Source: Sphagnum compactum (Eukaryota > Bryophyta > Sphagnopsida > Sphagnales). From it: a stretch of 64,000 nucleotides of DNA. Below the pieces are notes generated by a model that saw nothing but the letters and a program-made list of their open reading frames with translations, had not been told where the DNA came from and searched no databases. Positions 60,200-64,000 of this stretch are shown one piece after another (positions within the stretch are counted from its first letter, which is position 1; every line of letters starts with the position of its first letter). Location of the stretch: NCBI GenBank assembly GCA_965153455.1, contig OZ234494.1:22382001-22446000 (forward strand), in the 5' to 3' direction. Position numbers and translations under genes: made by a program.

Positions 60200-63100
60200 C
60201 TATAGCTGGTCACAAGTTTTACCACTTTGAATTATTTACTGGACATATTAATAATGAACTAAAGAATTTCATCCTTCATTCTGTTCCCAACTTGTAAGGC
60301 ATTTGTTGTCTTTTCAAGGGGACTAGATTGCCCCTGCCCCCTTGGCCCAGATATATTAAACCTCCCATTATGTCGCCCATCTCAATATTATTCTGGTTAA
60401 ATTGGCTTAACTTCAGTGCAGTGCTTTAATTATTTTGGGGCAAAATTTCGCCAAATTTTGACCTGGAAAAAATTACCCAAATTCGCCAGATTTCAAAAGG
60501 AAAAAAAATCCAAATTGTAAGATTTTAATGATTGGTTCCAGTAGGTAGCCAAGAATACAAAAGAATTCTGTTTTTTTCATACTTGCATATGTAGTAAATA
60601 GCCAAATGTGGCTAAATCATGCTATGGATGATCTCACTTGAGCTACATCACAAAATTGAAAAAAAAAAAAACCCCTGCTTCAGAGTTATTACCAAAAAAC
60701 CATTTTTTATTTCACAATATACTTTACATAGATTAAAAACCACTCTAAATTCAATGAATTTTGCTGGTTGACAATTGTGAAACAACAAATTTGCACATGG
60801 CCTTGTGAAGGGCTGTTTGGTGACACCAAGAGCAATATCAAGAGGGAGGGTTAGTGAGTGGTCATGTCCAAGCAAACAAAAATATATAGATTTGTAAATT
60901 GTAAATTTGTAAACAAGTGTTTTTGTGAACTATAAACCTCTTAAATTCTCCTTGAGGGGGGCAAGTTAGAATGGACAATAAATTCTTGAAGTGCAATTTG
61001 AGGACATACTAGAGTGCACTATCAATGTTTTTAAGTGTAACTCGTGGGGGCATGTTATAGTGCACAATTATTCCTCCACCCCACGAGCAGGTGTTTGTGT
61101 TTTTCATGGTGCGCAAGCTTTGTGAAAAGCATGAGACCCTCACTCACTCTCCATTGCATTGCGCAAATTGACTCGCACTCAACTCTTGCCTCATGCACCC
61201 TATGCCCTCACCCTCAGGCTTGACGCTATACAAACAAACCCATATCTTAGGGTTTAGGGTTTAGGATCTGCCCTTTAAGGTAATTACAAACTTCAAACAC
61301 TAGGTAACAACAATGGCAATATGAGATGTTCCATGAAGTTCTCCCAAAAAAAATGCACTCTACAGTTCATAGGAACACATGGTGAACATTTGTCAAAATG
61401 TGGGACCAAAGCACAAAACTACATCCTTCCATGGTCCCAGCAAGCCCAAGCAACAACTATAAACCCCAAATTGCATTCATTCTACATGGGTTTTGAATGT
61501 CCGAAACTCAAAAGAATGACTTGCATCCAAGCTATGTGTTGCAAAATTGTCAAAATCAGAAACCCTAAACCACGGCTTTTTTGGCACATGGATTCCTTGA
61601 GTTGAACCAGATGACCCATGTGCAGCTTTGGATTTTTTTGGCCCCATATCTCACATGGTTGTCCTCGTACCCCACTGAAACAAAAGTTGGCATGCGCATC
61701 ATCTACCAACAACAAATTCAAAAGCACCAACGACATAACTTACTTCCCCCCTTGATTGGAACAAAAAATCATTTAGAAATTTGAGAAAACAAAAGCCTTT
61801 CAGTCCCAAACCTTTCAAATCCAAAATTTCAAAGATTTTGAATCTTAGAAATATATGGAGTTTGGGTTATTTCACAGCTTAGTAAAGATTTAACCCCAAA
61901 CATTTGAATTCAAAATTTTATGAAAAAACAAATGGCTTATAATTTAATATTCAAAATCTCTGAAATTTGAAGCTATACAATAATACTATGGATGTCTCCA
62001 AATGATAAGGTCCAAATTCTTTACCCTAGTGTCAATCATTTACCCTTCACATGAGGACAATGTAAATATTTGTCAAATACATTTATACGGCCCCGTGTAA
62101 ATATTTTGGGGTGTGTAAACGTATATATTATATACGTTTAATGATCATATCTTCTTGCAAATCCATATTAATTAGTTGTGAATGCATCCCAAAGCTTTAT
62201 TTTATTTTTTCACAATGGGCCATTTCATTAGCCTATCACCAAAAACATTACAAAATCCCCCTACTCCCCAAATAAAAAAAATAAAAAAAATAGTGATTTA
62301 GGATGCACCACAACTGATTAAATTAATTCATGTGAATCACAATAAATGTTAAGCTCTTGTAAAAGCTTAGGCCAAAAGTGGTGATGAACAAAATTAGAAA
62401 TAAAAATTCTACTCCAACAATGAGATGGGACAAAATGTGCATTCAAGATATTCTTTAGAATAGCACCACCATAGTCCCATATTGGTAGAAAATGTTAATT
62501 TTGGGGAGTATCAAAATGTCATATTTTACATTATTTTACATTACATTGTTTTACACAACATAAAATAAATTTACACAAATTTTCACTTTCATTTACATGT
62601 TTTGTGTTCTACATTTACTCAAGAAGACCTATCCATTGTGTTTTGTAAGGGGTTGAAAAATAGATAGAAAAGGCCATATGAAAGGCATCATGTTCATTGT
62701 TTCCACATAAGAAAAAATAAAATACAAAATTCACCATTTAATATTTGAAGGCTTATTTTGAAGTGAACAATACCCACACCTTAGGTATTGCTTCTTATGT
62801 AAGGGGAGGGCACATGTGTAAGGTCTCATTGTAACTCTTGTCATTACATGAATGGGGTGTTAAAACTTTCTTAGTAATCTTCATGCAAATAAAGGCCAAT
62901 TAATGGCAATTTGATGGTTATTGCTTTGGAAATGAACATTACTTTATATTTAAGGATAGGTGTTCCTTATTTGCAATTAACATTTTTTTTTGCAACATAC
63001 ATCCTTACAATTAAATCCATGTAAATTGTGACAAACCTATTTCTAAGCTTGTTCTTCATAAAACTCAATGTAAAATATCATCTTTCATATTTTACACTAC

Positions 63101-64000
63101 ATAACACCATAGTCATTCGTAATTCAGTGGGTTAATAAAACCACTTCAATAAGTGATGGGAAAGGAGTTGGTTGCTAGCAAACATGCACCACATTTTGGT
63201 ACACATGTTGTGATCATGTTGTGGCCTCATGGTTGCAAAACAATTTTTCTACATGTGATAATTTTGAAATAATTTGATTGGTGTTCTAAATGAAATCACA
63301 TTATGATGACCTTTTTATGTATTCACGTTGTATTTTTTCATGAGCAACCATTTTTGAATTTAAAACATGTGCACATCATCACAAATTTATAAGCTTCATG
63401 AGTTCATTCTAAATCCATCTAAAATCTATTATTTCATAGGTTTATATTGTTTAAACATGAAAGTCATGTGCATGACTTTCATGTGTAAAACATCATGAAT
63501 AAACATACAACATCCATGTTTAAACAATATGAATATGCATTTGTTATTCGTGTATAAACAATGTGCACAATATTGATGTTCAAACAATACAAATAGATGA
63601 TTGACATCCGTGTCTATTCTATACAAACTTATGAAAAAAAAAATTCGCACGACAATTATTGTCAAATCGTGACCCATGAAGTTTGTGATGATTAAAAATG
63701 AGTTTCACAATGTTTTTGCATAATATAATAAAACATAACCCAAAAAATAAATTTTTTTAAATAATTTTTTTAATGCATATCATGGTGAACTAGAATATAT
63801 TTGTAAGAAAATAATATATGTAAATTTTGATTGAAAAATAAAAATATATTCCAAAAGTAATTGAAATGATTTTTAATCTTTACGAAATTTGTAGTATTTA
63901 TTTCACATTTGATTGCACATGCTTTGAATCATATTTGTAAACTATGTGAAATTTTTGATAAATTTCAATTCATAAAAGGCGTTTTTTTAGAGCATTGATC
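60200..64000. other. AT-rich sequence, no gene recognised
   Basis: No frame here shows a known family or an exon chain. A minor feature is CTTAGGGTTTAGGGTTTAGG at 61247, three telomere-like units and too few for an array. The frames at 61321-61784 have no recognisable content. Confidence 0.5.
63444..63530. repeat. Nested perfect palindromes
   Basis: ACATGAAAGTCATG (63455-63468) and CATGACTTTCATGT (63471-63484) are perfect 14-bp arms with a TG spacer. Overlapping outer arms ATATTGTTTAAACATG (63444-63459) and CATGTTTAAACAATAT (63515-63530) are perfect over 16 bp. The sequence could form alternative hairpins. Confidence 0.9.

Larger units (their letters stand above)
48985..60200. mobile_element. 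Cluster of nested non-autonomous repeats sharing a GCACAGGTGTGTG end motif
   Basis: The motif TAATGCACAGGTGTGTG occurs on the plus strand near 49000, 49789, 50811, 51142 and 57997. Its complement is near 52366, 55785 and 56148, with a shortened form near 55300. It is often followed by TTTAAAATAAATC or by a TATTTGAC.GTACATATTAC stretch. A second shared module, rich in GGATGGATGACGGGACGG and GGGGAAGCTTCATTCG, lies beside many copies. I found no transposase, reverse transcriptase or helicase frame, so the elements are non-autonomous. The superfamily is unresolved; MULE-like or other TIR elements are possible. Confidence 0.6.

Noticed and set aside
61247-61266. Interstitial telomere
   Set aside because: Only about three TTTAGGG-like units; chance or a trace, not an array.

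Overview
The window is nuclear DNA of a land plant or close streptophyte relative. The genes have many short GT-AG introns and the AT-rich spacers carry microsatellites. Two plant-specific families are present: a CBL-interacting protein kinase (CIPK) with its NAF motif, and a plastid-type DUF1997 protein. The main gene is a four-domain voltage-gated cation channel, a family known from green algae but not from flowering plants. I therefore favour a spore-bearing plant such as a bryophyte, lycophyte or fern, or another lineage with swimming sperm. The species cannot be fixed from sequence alone.

Layout. 0.4-3.4 kb, minus strand: the first two coding exons of one channel paralogue, which runs off the left edge. 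5.5-8.0 kb, plus strand: a two-exon DUF1997 gene with a probable 5' UTR intron. 10.4-36.6 kb, plus strand: a complete second channel paralogue. I assembled it by hand as 24 coding exons (6777 nt, 2258 residues), phase-consistent at every junction, with no premature stop. It has four 6-TM repeats, pore glutamate/aspartate residues in the order E-E-D-D, and a C-terminal IQ motif. 36.6-39.6 kb: no recognised gene. 39.6-44.0 kb, minus strand: a complete 13-exon CIPK gene (463 residues) with a probable 5' UTR exon and intron reaching about 45.9 kb. 45.9-49.0 kb: a degenerate direct-repeat array built from sequence next to the CIPK 5' end. 49.0-60.2 kb: nested long inverted repeats and shared terminal motifs, with a truncated amino-acid-transporter fragment inside one pair and a CAG-rich minisatellite inside another. 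60.2-64.0 kb: AT-rich, no gene seen, one strong palindrome.

How the parts relate. The two channel genes are head to head, with the DUF1997 gene between their starts. Exon 1 ends in the same phase in both copies and exon 2 is 244 nt in both, so they are duplicates. Exon 2 is well conserved, but the N-terminal exon has diverged strongly and carries tandem protein repeats. The CIPK is a calcium-response kinase in a family known to regulate plant ion channels. No functional link with the neighbouring channel is shown by the sequence.
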